Below, piece by piece: positions 1-8,211 of a stretch of 64,000 nucleotides of DNA. The notes under the pieces were generated by a model. It saw only the letters and a program-made list of their open reading frames with translations, searched no databases and was not told the DNA's origin. Location: assembly GCA_965222525.1 (NCBI GenBank), contig OZ244955.1, positions 2,050,218-2,114,217 on the forward strand. The letters are read 5' to 3'. The position numbers and the translations under genes were made by a program. This DNA comes from CBDCUF01 sp965222525 (GTDB lineage Bacteria > Pseudomonadota > Alphaproteobacteria > Rickettsiales > UBA8987). Position 1 is the first letter of the stretch. Every line of letters starts with the position of its first letter.

Positions 1-1
1 T

Positions 2-811
2 GTGGTGACTGCCTCCACAACGGCCATACGTAATCTTTCCAACTGTCTGGCCAATTGCCATCTTGATGTTGAGGATTATATCACCTCACCATATGCTTCG
101 GGGCTGGCCTGTTTGACTGAGGATGAGAAGAATCTGGGGGTTATCCTGCTTGATATCGGTGCGGGGAACACTTCGATTGCCATGTTTGCATCGGGTAGCC
201 TGACTTTTACCGATAGTGTGCCGCTGGGCGGGATGCATGTTACCCGCGATATAGCACGTGGGCTGTCCACAACTATTTCCTTTGCCGAGCGGATAAAGAC
301 CTTGTATGGCAGTGTGGTGAGTACCAAGAATGACAAGCATGAGATGATAGATATTCCATTGGATGATCTGGTGTCGGATGAGGATATGGAGGGAAGCGCG
401 GTGACAGAGGATAGTAATTTGTCTAAGGCTCTGTTGACTTCGATTATCAAACCACGGGTGGAGGAGATTCTGGAGATGGTACGCGAGAGGCTGGATGACA
501 GGGGGCTGTATGAGATATCCGGCCCGCGTATTGTTATAACCGGTGGCAGCAGCCAGATACAGGGTATAAAGGAGCTGGCGGGGCATGTGTTCAGCAAGCA
601 TGTGCGTATCGCCCGCCCGCAGGTTATCAGCGGCATGGCCGAGGCAACCAAGGGGCCGGCATTCTCCACTGCCGCCGGAATGCTGCTTTATGCGCTGGAG
701 AAAGAGGAACTGGCGGGCAGGGATATGGCAGACGCCAAGGATTCTGCAAATAAATCCCCGCTCGGCAAAGCCTTCAGTAAATTCACCAAATGGTTTTCGG
801 ATAATTTTTAA
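2..811 (+). CDS. ftsA: Cell division protein FtsA, 3' part (5' end outside window)
   Basis: This is the C-terminal two thirds of FtsA, the actin-like ATPase that tethers the FtsZ ring to the inner membrane. The reading frame is open to the left window edge, so the true start lies outside. The phosphate-binding segment LLDIGAGNTS sits near residue 50 of the fragment and the adenosine-binding segment IVITGGSSQIQG near residue 175, both typical of FtsA. The C-terminus (FSKFTKWFSDNF) is an amphipathic helix of the kind that anchors FtsA to the membrane. Unusually, ftsZ does not follow; the next gene is a GTA-type capsid gene. Confidence 0.9.
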   Translation: MVTASTTAIRNLSNCLANCHLDVEDYITSPYASGLACLTEDEKNLGVILLDIGAGNTSIAMFASGSLTFTDSVPLGGMHVTRDIARGLSTTISFAERIKTLYGSVVSTKNDKHEMIDIPLDDLVSDEDMEGSAVTEDSNLSKALLTSIIKPRVEEILEMVRERLDDRGLYEISGPRIVITGGSSQIQGIKELAGHVFSKHVRIARPQVISGMAEATKGPAFSTAAGMLLYALEKEELAGRDMADAKDSANKSPLGKAFSKFTKWFSDNF

Positions 812-962
812 CGAGAATTATTCCCCATCATAGTTATTTACAAACACCCTTCCGGCGGGAGTTTGTCATATTTATAGTATTATGCGGGTGGTGTAAAAGC
901 TTCCCGACTCAAACCTGCACAAATCACAGAATCTTTTTCAATTCCTAACTTTAGGGAAAATT

Positions 963-2171
963 ATGACTATTTCACGTGTTACCAAACGGGTGGAGCAGCT
1001 TGGCAATGCCTGGGAGCAATTCAAGGATGTCAATGAGCGCCGCCTGTCTGAAATCGAGAAGAAAGGCCAGCCTGACCCGCTTACTGTCGAGCAGCTTGGC
1101 CGTATCAACCATGCCCTGGATGAGTATAAGGGACGGCTGGACGGTGTGGAAACCGCCATGCTGCGTCCGGCATCCGGCATGGAATATGCCGCTGCATCTG
1201 CGCTTGCCAACCCTGCTATAGCCGAGCATAAGGCTGCATTCTGCAACTACCTGCGCAAGGGAGAGGATGCTGACCTGGCGTTTCTGGAGAAGAAAGCGCT
1301 TTCGGTTGGCTCTGACCCTGATGGCGGGTATCTGGTTACCCCGCATGTGTCCGAGCGGATAATCAGGGCGGTATTCGAGACTTCCCCTATGCGCCAGGTT
1401 GCGGCGATAGAGGAGATTTCCACCGATTCGCTGGAGATTATCGAGGATGCGGATGAGGCTGCTGCCGGCTGGACAGGTGAAACCGACCCTGTTACCGACA
1501 CTGCTACCCCGCAAATCGGCAAGAAAACCATCCCCGTGCATGAGATTTACGCACAGCCCAAGGCTACGCAGAAGCTGATTGACGATTCCAGTGTGGATAT
1601 CGAGCAGTGGCTTGCCGGCAAGCTGGCGGATGTGTTTTCCCGTCTGGAAAATACTGCATTTGTTTCGGGTGATGGTGTTGGGAAGCCCAAGGGTATCCTG
1701 ACTTATACCGACGGTACAAGCTGGGGTGAGATTGAGCAGGTTGCTTCCGGTGATGATGCCGATGTTACCGCAGATTCGCTGATTCAGCTCTATTATGCGC
1801 TGAAGGAGGATTATGCGGTACATGCGACCTTCCTTATGAACCGTGCGACTGCTCAGCAGGCTCGCCTGCTTAAAGAGGCCAGCACCGACCAGTATTTATG
1901 GCAACCGGGGCTTGCATCCGGTGCGCCTGATACATTACTCGGCCTGCCGGTATTGCAGGCGGCGGATATGCCGGCGCCGGCAAGCGGTAGCCTTTCGGTT
2001 GCTCTGGGTGATTTCAGCCGTGCATACCAGATTGTCGACCGCACAGGGGTACGTGTCCTGCGCGACCCATATACCGACAAACCGTTTGTGAAGTTCTATG
2101 CAACCAAGCGTGTCGGTGGTGACGTAGCCAATTTCGAGGCCATCAAACTGCTACGACTTTCGGTCAGCTAG
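963..2171 (+). CDS. HK97-fold major capsid protein of gene transfer agent type
   Basis: A complete 402-residue major capsid protein. Residues 1-80 are a charged, coiled-coil scaffold-like region, and the HK97 capsid domain follows from about residue 110. Wording such as IEQWLAGKLADVF, SGDGVGKPKGIL, VLRDPYTDKPFVKFYATKRV and GGDVANFEAIKLLRL closely recalls, from memory, the capsid of the Rhodobacter-type gene transfer agent. No portal, protease, terminase or tail gene adjoins it; the neighbours are ftsA and a rhodanese. Dispersed single GTA genes are known from Rickettsiales and other Alphaproteobacteria. It differs clearly from the prophage capsid at 28844-30700. Confidence 0.85.
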   Translation: MTISRVTKRVEQLGNAWEQFKDVNERRLSEIEKKGQPDPLTVEQLGRINHALDEYKGRLDGVETAMLRPASGMEYAAASALANPAIAEHKAAFCNYLRKGEDADLAFLEKKALSVGSDPDGGYLVTPHVSERIIRAVFETSPMRQVAAIEEISTDSLEIIEDADEAAAGWTGETDPVTDTATPQIGKKTIPVHEIYAQPKATQKLIDDSSVDIEQWLAGKLADVFSRLENTAFVSGDGVGKPKGILTYTDGTSWGEIEQVASGDDADVTADSLIQLYYALKEDYAVHATFLMNRATAQQARLLKEASTDQYLWQPGLASGAPDTLLGLPVLQAADMPAPASGSLSVALGDFSRAYQIVDRTGVRVLRDPYTDKPFVKFYATKRVGGDVANFEAIKLLRLSVS

Positions 2172-2193
2172 GCACTTTTTGTTGTTGCGAATA

Positions 2194-2233
2194 GGTGGTT
2201 TCTTGAAATCCTTAGCTCCATCAAGAAACCACC
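2194..2233. terminator. Perfect 13-bp inverted repeat after the capsid gene
   Basis: GGTGGTTTCTTGA at 2194-2206 and its exact complement at 2221-2233 form a stem with a 14-base loop. No clear T-tract follows, so it may be a processing or repeat hairpin rather than a classical intrinsic terminator. The rest of 2172-2441 holds no gene. Confidence 0.45.
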
Positions 2234-2441
2234 ATTCTTGGTATTATACATCTTCACACAATAGATTAGAAACTTACCAAACACTTCTAGACAGGGAGCG
2301 TATGCCTCCTGTTCCTGACCAAGAATAAGAACTTAATCCTTGAGTTTTCTACAAACATAGAAGGTGTTAAAGAAAACGAAGCCAGCTATCCCATCAGCAT
2401 AGCTAATAAAAAGGAAATCATTCAGTTAGTCAGAAAAAAAA

Positions 2442-2858
2442 CTAGCTATCAACTTCCAGCTTGCTGGTGGGCAGACCTTTTTCCTTCCAGTCTTCAATAC
2501 CGCCGGGATATTTATATAAATCGGTATATCCGGCTGCCGCAGCTTTATACGCTGAAAGCTCACTGGCCGGGCATGCGGTGTTGGTGCAATAGAACACTAC
2601 CTTGCTATCCTTGGATGGCAGGACTTTGCCCAGTGATTCCGCATCGGTTTCCTTGACCGAAAGATGTACCGCACCTTCGATAATCGTACCGTCGAAATAT
2701 TTACCGCCACGTGAATCGATGATAACCAGCCCGCCGGCCTTTTGCATATCAACCAGCTCTTCTGCGGTAATGTTCTTGTATGGGGCATTATCCCCGGCAC
2801 TGGCATTAAATCCGAAAACCAGCACTATAGTTAAAAAAGCGTAAGTTAAAATTCTCAT
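2442..2858 (-). CDS. Periplasmic single-domain rhodanese-like protein
   Basis: A 138-residue protein with an N-terminal signal peptide of about 21 residues ending FNASA. The rhodanese fold follows: LVIIDSRGGKYFDGTIIEGA is the usual N-terminal rhodanese signature, and the active-loop cysteine lies in VFYCTNTACPAS near residue 90. Such proteins bind or transfer sulfane sulfur through the loop cysteine. It stands alone on the minus strand, so its substrate cannot be inferred. Confidence 0.8.
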   Translation of the reverse strand: MRILTYAFLTIVLVFGFNASAGDNAPYKNITAEELVDMQKAGGLVIIDSRGGKYFDGTIIEGAVHLSVKETDAESLGKVLPSKDSKVVFYCTNTACPASELSAYKAAAAGYTDLYKYPGGIEDWKEKGLPTSKLEVDS

Positions 2859-3092
2859 AAATCCCTCCTTTGGGTTGTTGATAAAAACGAAGAAATCTCT
2901 CTCCGCCGAGCACTCTACGCAATTATATTCTGCAAGTCATCAAGAAAGGTTACTTTTTATATTGTGCTATTTTTGCATGGATAGGGAATTTTAAGTTGAA
3001 AAACTGTAGATATTATTACCTCATTGCTTGCAATTCGTTGCAGGTGCGAATAGCTTGAATGGAATTTTCACTGTAACAAATGAGAGTATAAT

Positions 3093-3281
3093 ATGAAAAG
3101 CAAAACCAGTGATGCAGACGACACAGCAAACCGAAAGGCACAGGAAATTCAGGAGAAGATTGCCTGGGAGGATGAAAAGGAAGAATTGCTTGCAAAAATA
3201 AAGTCAGCTAAGCAGACAAAGCAACAGCAGAAACAAAATGAGGAATTTCTGAAGAAATTGGAGAAAGGAAGCAAATCCTGA
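3093..3281 (+). CDS. Small charged hypothetical protein
   Basis: A 62-residue, lysine- and glutamate-rich protein predicted to be almost entirely helical or coiled coil, with a glutamine/lysine stretch (KQTKQQQKQNEEF). No cysteine, membrane segment or recognisable family. The start codon lies in an AT-rich context with only a weak ribosome binding site. Could be a genuine small protein or a chance frame. Confidence 0.4.
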   Translation: MKSKTSDADDTANRKAQEIQEKIAWEDEKEELLAKIKSAKQTKQQQKQNEEFLKKLEKGSKS

Positions 3282-3305
3282 AAGCTGCTGTAAGGCATAG
3301 CATGT

Positions 3306-3746
3306 CTACAACGAGCTTCTTAGCATCCAGGCATTCTTTTCATGTACAGTTATGCGGTCGACGAGCAAGCCGATAGTCGCTTCATCTTCCAGTGTCTGGG
3401 CATCTTTCAGGGCGGTGGTCAGGGTTTTTACTATTGCATCCTGATCACAGGCCAGCTCCTTTACCATATCACCTGCAGCAGGGGAACCATCCCCCGCCTC
3501 TGCCAGTGAGGCCAATTCAAGAAACTGACGGAAACTACCCGGAGCTACACTTCCCAACGCGCGGATACGTTCGGCAATATCATCCACCGCAGTTGCCAGA
3601 TCGGTATATTGAGTTTCAAACAACAGATGCAATGACTGGAAATTAGCACCGGTCACATTCCAGTGGTAGTTGTGGGTTTTGAGATATAACAGGTAGCTGT
3701 CTGCCAGCACCACTTTTAACTTTTCGACCAAATCACTTTTTGACAT
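3306..3746 (-). CDS. dps: Dps-family ferritin-like DNA-protection protein
   Basis: A 146-residue ferritin-like four-helix protein. The ferroxidase motifs of Dps are visible: THNYHWNVTGANFQSLH near residues 24-40 and DLATAVDDIAERIRALG near residues 51-67. Dps forms a 12-subunit cage that oxidises and stores iron and protects DNA during peroxide stress. The length is at the short end for Dps. A TTTTTCCTCC string upstream, read on the minus strand, gives a good GGAGG ribosome binding site before the ATG. Confidence 0.85.
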   Translation of the reverse strand: MSKSDLVEKLKVVLADSYLLYLKTHNYHWNVTGANFQSLHLLFETQYTDLATAVDDIAERIRALGSVAPGSFRQFLELASLAEAGDGSPAAGDMVKELACDQDAIVKTLTTALKDAQTLEDEATIGLLVDRITVHEKNAWMLRSSL

Positions 3747-3779
3747 TTTTCCTCCGATTATTGCATTTTGCGGAGGATA

Positions 3780-4292
3780 CTACTCGTAATCCATATCGTC
3801 AATATACCAGTTTTTCATAATTTCCCCGAGGGTGATACCGAGTTTGCGTTCCTTGTCGCCGCAGATGGCCTGTATATGGTATGATTCCTGTTTATATTTG
3901 CCGAGTTCGGACTTTCCCTCATCATATTTTTCGCCGATTTCCAGCGGGATACAGTCCTGCCATAATTTCAGCCATGAATCGAAGGAACCTTTGTAATATT
4001 CATGGAAACTGCGTTTTTTGGGAGTAAGCAACCCCCATACGACCTCCTTCTCGTTACTATGTGCGGCAACCAGAAACTCCTTTATCGCCGATTGCTGGCT
4101 ACCAGGTTCAACCGGCAAGTCTTTCAGACGCTTTACCGCTTCCACTTTCGCCAGCTCGCCCATCACATCTTCATGGGATATTTCCCCGCTTTCAGCATCA
4201 CCATGCAGATGCTCCGCCCCGCCATGCGCCACAACCATTTGCGGCAACAGTGCTATTATGAGAAATGTAAGGATTTTATGTTTTTGTTTCAT
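3780..4292 (-). CDS. Secreted (periplasmic) protein of unknown function
   Basis: Taken from the ATG at 4292, which starts a good signal peptide (MKQKHKILTFLIIALL..VVA) followed by a His-rich stretch (HGGAEHLHGDAESGEISHED). An upstream in-frame start at 4358 would bury the signal peptide. The mature part of about 150 residues has two cysteines (DCIPLE, AICGDKE) that could form a disulfide. I do not recognise the family. The His-rich N-terminus could bind metal, but that is inference. Confidence 0.6.
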   Translation of the reverse strand: MKQKHKILTFLIIALLPQMVVAHGGAEHLHGDAESGEISHEDVMGELAKVEAVKRLKDLPVEPGSQQSAIKEFLVAAHSNEKEVVWGLLTPKKRSFHEYYKGSFDSWLKLWQDCIPLEIGEKYDEGKSELGKYKQESYHIQAICGDKERKLGITLGEIMKNWYIDDMDYE

Positions 4293-4407
4293 TGTTTTAA
4301 TCTGAAATACTTCACTCTCCCACAAGGAAAAATTGAACATAAAGAATATATCCTTCAACGCAAAAATGCTATAAAATAATGGGTTGTGGGCGGAAATGTT
4401 ACAAACC

Positions 4408-4445
4408 TGTCATAAAAAGTTCACATTTATTTTATTGCTATCCTG
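4408..4445 (+). promoter_or_regulatory. Conserved accessory-gene promoter module, copy 1
   Basis: TGTCATAAAAAG followed by TTCACATTT and GCTATCCTG, 60 bases upstream of the repeat protein gene at 4507. It aligns with modules at 6357, 9649, 17543, 22261, 31951 and 33561. The most diverged copy in its 3' half. Confidence 0.5.
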
Positions 4446-4506
4446 CTTTCCATATGGCATTATGGAAAAGGTTAAGAAATCATGACCAAGATTGAGAGAT
4501 GTTTTT

Positions 4507-5211
4507 ATGGAAATAGAAAATAAAAGCAAAGAGGAGCATATTCAGGAAGCGAGGGAGTTCTTCGAGGATTTGAAGAATGGTACTGCTTTAAAAGCAAAGA
4601 GAACGGATACAAGCGTCTGGTTTATTGAGGAAAACCTTAAAAAAGCAGGTGTTGGTATAGAAGCTCTTTATCCCGAGGGGGAAAAATCAAAAAAAGAGAT
4701 AAAATCTGAACTTAAGGAGGCAGTCAAAAACGGTTTCATACGTGAGGCCAGACAGCAGTTTGAACGCCTGAAACAGCCTGGTGAGGGATCTGCAACGCTT
4801 ATCTCTAGGGCGATTGAGCGTAATTTATTATACGCAGGCGTTGGCGTTAAAGCCCTTGACCCAGAGGGCAAAAAGCCATCCAAGGAAATCAAAAAAGAAA
4901 TCAGTGAATATATAAAGGCAGGGCTTATTGAGGAAAGCAAGGAATTTATTGGCGACATAAAAAAAGATAAAAATGCCGAAGACTATTTCGGGGTATCTGC
5001 GGAAGCAAAAATAACCCGCCATCGTATAGAAGATGCAGAAAAACATGCTTCCTCAAAAGAACAAAAGAAAGATTTTGCTGAAGTAAGGGAGATATTGAAA
5101 GATATAGAGAATATGGCAAGAGACATGCACAAGGCCAGTAAGGAAGATGCTGTCGAAACAGCCCCCAAGTCACCAACGAACGGTAGAAATGGAGCATTCA
5201 GCAGAGGCTAA
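4507..5211 (+). CDS. Internally repeated helical protein, effector-like
   Basis: About 234 residues from the ATG at 4507; the frame extends upstream to a TTG at 4492, but the ATG fits better. Two repeats of about 60 residues are obvious: EAREFFEDL..EENLKKAGVGIEALYPEG and EARQQFERL..ERNLLYAGVGVKALDPEG. Each ends with a KKEIK-type segment, and a third degenerate unit starts near residue 135. The protein is highly charged, helical and cysteine-free, with no signal peptide. Its tail, SPTNGRNGAFSRG, shares NGRNG with the unrelated protein at 6838-8166. It lies behind the shared promoter module. An effector-like role is inference. Confidence 0.7.
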   Translation: MEIENKSKEEHIQEAREFFEDLKNGTALKAKRTDTSVWFIEENLKKAGVGIEALYPEGEKSKKEIKSELKEAVKNGFIREARQQFERLKQPGEGSATLISRAIERNLLYAGVGVKALDPEGKKPSKEIKKEISEYIKAGLIEESKEFIGDIKKDKNAEDYFGVSAEAKITRHRIEDAEKHASSKEQKKDFAEVREILKDIENMARDMHKASKEDAVETAPKSPTNGRNGAFSRG

Positions 5212-5213
5212 CT

Positions 5214-6323
5214 CTACCCCACCAGCTTACCAAACATATTTATAGTGGTGAGTTTCTTGTCCATATTAAACCCGTCGGTCTGGGATACTATCCTGCCGGT
5301 TTCTTCCCATATGTCAATAAGCCGGTCGGTAGAATAATTTGCCAGTAAATATTGCCGCACCTCGCTCTCACCTTCAGCAAAAGTTTTGCCACTCTCACCA
5401 ACCTGGCCCCCCTGGCCGCCCTGCACACCCGATTCAACCGTTTTTGCAATAAAATAGCTGAACATATAGGTGAGCAGCCGCCACTGTGCTGCTGCATCCT
5501 TTTTGGCAATCTTGTCACCAAGCTTTTGCAGCCGTGCGATATTAGGGTTAGGCAGTTCCGCCAGAATACCCACAAGCTCCTGATAAATCTCCAGCCCGCC
5601 CACTTCATACAGTTCCGCAGCCTGTCCGGGTGAGCCTTCGGAAAGCGCTGCCGCAAATTCAGCCTCATTATCAGCAAGTTTCGGGGCTATTTTGGCCAGT
5701 ACCGCAAACACATCCTCCTGCGCCAGCGGCTTTAGTCGCAGGAAACGACAGCGTGAGCGGATAGTCGGCAGCAACCGGCCTGGATTATGGTTTACCAGCA
5801 ATATAATCACATTATGCGGTGGCTCCTCCAGTACTTTCAACAAGGCATTGGCTGCATTGCGATTCATATCATCAGCACTGTCGATAATAACAATCCGCCA
5901 GTCGGATTCCGCCGTAGTGTGGCTTATGAAATGCTCAACCGCACGCACTTCATCTACGGTAATTTCATTGCGGCCTTCCTCGCGATTAACTTCCAGTACC
6001 TTCAAATCGGGATGGCTGCCCTGTGCGATACGGCTGAATATCGGGTTGTCGGGGGGGATATGGAGATTTTGCGGGGAGACGGGCGGAAGGGCATCACCGA
6101 ATAGTGAGTTTTCCTGTTCCTGTGCAGGGGTATTCGCCGCTCCGGATAGCAGATAGCGGGCAAAGCGATAGGCCAGAGTGGCCTTGCCGATACCCCGCAC
6201 GCCGGTAATCAGCCATGAATGGGGAATATTACCGCCGGATATGGCATCCATAACCAGCTTCTCCGCCGCTTCATGGCCGGTTAAATCGGGATTCTCCCTG
6301 GGGTTCTGGTGGTTTTTTGGCAT
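5214..6323 (-). CDS. holB: DNA polymerase III delta' subunit
   Basis: A 369-residue clamp-loader subunit of AAA+ fold. Visible features: a P-loop-like GVRGIGKATLAYRFARYL near residues 42-59, the delta'-typical segment VIIDSADDMNRNAANALLKVLEEPP near residues 145-169, and the sensor-1 region IRSRCRFLRLKPL. The delta' subunit helps load the sliding clamp at replication forks. Upstream lies the second promoter module in divergent orientation. The gene sits apart from tmk, its common partner in Proteobacteria. Confidence 0.9.
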   Translation of the reverse strand: MPKNHQNPRENPDLTGHEAAEKLVMDAISGGNIPHSWLITGVRGIGKATLAYRFARYLLSGAANTPAQEQENSLFGDALPPVSPQNLHIPPDNPIFSRIAQGSHPDLKVLEVNREEGRNEITVDEVRAVEHFISHTTAESDWRIVIIDSADDMNRNAANALLKVLEEPPHNVIILLVNHNPGRLLPTIRSRCRFLRLKPLAQEDVFAVLAKIAPKLADNEAEFAAALSEGSPGQAAELYEVGGLEIYQELVGILAELPNPNIARLQKLGDKIAKKDAAAQWRLLTYMFSYFIAKTVESGVQGGQGGQVGESGKTFAEGESEVRQYLLANYSTDRLIDIWEETGRIVSQTDGFNMDKKLTTINMFGKLVG

Positions 6324-6356
6324 TTTTTGAAAAAAGTGAAAAAAATTTCGATGGTT

Positions 6357-6388
6357 TAATAAAACTGTAACATTTCTCTGGTATAGTG
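6357..6388 (+). promoter_or_regulatory. Conserved accessory-gene promoter module, copy 2
   Basis: Contains TAACATTTCTCTGGTATAGTG, the best-conserved core, identical to the copies at 9649 and 31951 in that stretch. It points rightward, away from holB, with no sizeable gene immediately downstream; the first candidate is the 32-codon frame at 6638. It may be an orphan left after loss of an accessory gene. Confidence 0.55.
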
Positions 6389-6397
6389 CTTTTCAGT

Positions 6398-6546
6398 TGT
6401 CATGCTGAACTTGTTTCAGCATCCATTTTTCTAATGACCAAGTTTTTATAACAGGAAATCAGGGCTTGTATTTTGATAAGCATAGTCACAACTTGCTAAT
6501 CATTGATATTCTGATAAATGGATCCTGAAACAAGCTCAGGATGACA
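6398..6546. repeat. Dispersed palindromic repeat, TGTCATGCTGAA family
   Basis: The left end TGTCATGCTGAACTTGTTTC and the right end (complement of GAAACAAGCTCAGGATGACA) form long imperfect inverted arms around an AT-rich centre. Related copies lie at 53913-54023 and, as a compact hairpin, at 57638-57668. The family resembles a widely scattered intergenic bacterial repeat. Confidence 0.65.
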
Positions 6547-6637
6547 AGCTAACGGAATTTATGGTATAATTCCACCCCTAAGTGGGGATTTTGATAATGT
6601 AGCACGCTGCAAGGCGTGTGTAATCCAGGAGATTGTT

Positions 6638-6736
6638 ATGGAACTTATAGAAGAGGGTACATCATACAGATCAGAAGGGATTGGGTCTGCTGCTTCCTCT
6701 CCCGCAGCACATCCTCCGACCAGTTCTCCTTTTTGA
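6638..6736 (+). CDS. Possible 32-residue small protein
   Basis: ATG at 6638 with a well-placed AGGAG ribosome binding site at 6627. The product is Ser/Pro-rich in its second half and has no recognisable domain. It lies about 250 bases downstream of promoter module copy 2. It may be a real small gene or the remains of a lost one. Confidence 0.3.
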   Translation: MELIEEGTSYRSEGIGSAASSPAAHPPTSSPF

Positions 6737-6837
6737 ATATATCGAACATGTTTTATCCTGAAAGCTACATCTTCCCCAGATTATAGCTCTGGGTACCATT
6801 CACCCGTGATTTAGCGGATATGAACTGGATCATCACT

Positions 6838-8166
6838 TCAAAAGCCGTTACGCCCGTTGGTATTCTGCGTCAACCCAAGCCTATCCATACGGGATTTTGC
6901 CATTTCCTTTGCCAGTCCCTGTGCAGTTTGTTGCAACATTTGGGATGTACTCATTTTCTTGTCTTCCGGTGCAACAAGGTTGGCTCCAACAACGCTATAC
7001 AAGGATTGTTTGGAAGGAATTGTATACCCCTGTACCTCAGCCAGTTTTTCCGGACTGGCAAGTTTTGCGGAATATTCCATGGCATTCCACAAGCCAGTTA
7101 GCTGCGATACCGTGTCAAAACTAACAAATTTTCCGTCGAGGTAATTCTGATAATTTCTTGGATCTGTACCGTGTCCGGCATCAAACAGCTTAACTATTAC
7201 TCCATCGTCTCTTTTTCCTGCCAGAACAGAATCTACCATAGCGGGGTTCTTTTGCTTCTGGGCAACACCATCCTGCATTATATCCATTTCATAGTTAGGG
7301 CCGATGAACATAAATCCGCCCTCATTCTGACCACGGTTATTGCCGACAATCCTCATCACACCGGCATCAGACAAAATCATTTCGATAGAATTGTCCGTGG
7401 TAAGCCAGCCCTTTTCACCAAAAACTTCCCTGTAGGTCTTGTCTGAATTGATAATTTTTTCATCTTCCACCTGCTCAATCCTGTCACGATATGCAGCATG
7501 TTGCTGTTTTGCAGTCCCTTTATCAAGCCAGATAGGACGCACATTATTTTCAATCGACGTATTAAACGCATCACGGATCATTTCCTTGAAATTCGCAAGA
7601 GGAGTATGCTCAATGAACAATCTGGTTTCCTCGGCAACATTTTTTGTGACTGTAAAAGGTTTGCTGCCATCTTCCGGAGTGACGGTCATCGTTACCTTAC
7701 TCGGAACTTTTGTAACCATGAATTCATCTTTTTTAATTCCATACCCTTCGCCAAGAGGGTAGCGTGCAGTGAATACCTTGTTCGCCCAACCCAGCACTGT
7801 ATCTGCACCTGTCGGATGAATCGTGTTGCGGTAAATAACAACCCCGTTCATAATCTTGCGGCCCTCGTTATTCGGAGAAGGCAAGGAACCATCTTCGGGC
7901 GTAATGGTTTGTTCCTTGAACGCTGAACCCAATTCCACAGTTCTGCGGAAACCATCTTTAACCACCTGGTCATTACTGTCTTTACGGCTGGGTATACCGT
8001 AATCAAAAAATTCCCATGCGCTTCTGTCAACATACGGGTCTACAAGCTGCTTTATAGCTCCGTAATCATCTTTCAAATCCAGACCCGTATCGTTACCTCG
8101 CATAGCAGCGGCGCTCATCTGCGAACCGCCGATATAGACCATTTTTGGCGCAATAATTTTTGACAT
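6838..8166 (-). CDS. Highly diverged NADP-isocitrate-dehydrogenase-like protein
   Basis: A 442-residue protein that lines up by eye along most of its length with the dimeric NADP-IDH family. Blocks: KMVYIGGSQMS (family DGDEM), FFDYGIPSRKDSNDQVV (YYDLGIxxRDATDDQVT), TITPEDG, SPN with a following Arg, TARYPLGEGY (GRHAYGDQY), NYEMDIMQDGVAQ (NYDGDVQSDSVAQ) and GHGTDPRNY (AHGTVTRHY). Kept positions match the substrate arginines, the catalytic Tyr and Lys and two metal-binding Asp, while the NADP-binding STNP block is lost. The last 50 or so residues form an extra tail ending NTNGRNGF. It lies 46 bases behind the HTH gene, probably one operon. Whether it is an enzyme, a decoy or an effector is unknown. 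Confidence 0.7.
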   Translation of the reverse strand: MSKIIAPKMVYIGGSQMSAAAMRGNDTGLDLKDDYGAIKQLVDPYVDRSAWEFFDYGIPSRKDSNDQVVKDGFRRTVELGSAFKEQTITPEDGSLPSPNNEGRKIMNGVVIYRNTIHPTGADTVLGWANKVFTARYPLGEGYGIKKDEFMVTKVPSKVTMTVTPEDGSKPFTVTKNVAEETRLFIEHTPLANFKEMIRDAFNTSIENNVRPIWLDKGTAKQQHAAYRDRIEQVEDEKIINSDKTYREVFGEKGWLTTDNSIEMILSDAGVMRIVGNNRGQNEGGFMFIGPNYEMDIMQDGVAQKQKNPAMVDSVLAGKRDDGVIVKLFDAGHGTDPRNYQNYLDGKFVSFDTVSQLTGLWNAMEYSAKLASPEKLAEVQGYTIPSKQSLYSVVGANLVAPEDKKMSTSQMLQQTAQGLAKEMAKSRMDRLGLTQNTNGRNGF

Positions 8167-8211
8167 AGTTTTTTCCTTTCAGTTAGTGGTTGTTGTTAGT
8201 TCCTGAGAAGT

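Noticed and set aside
972..1823. 283-codon minus-strand frame inside the GTA-type capsid gene
   Set aside because: Antisense shadow; no supporting motif or start signal.
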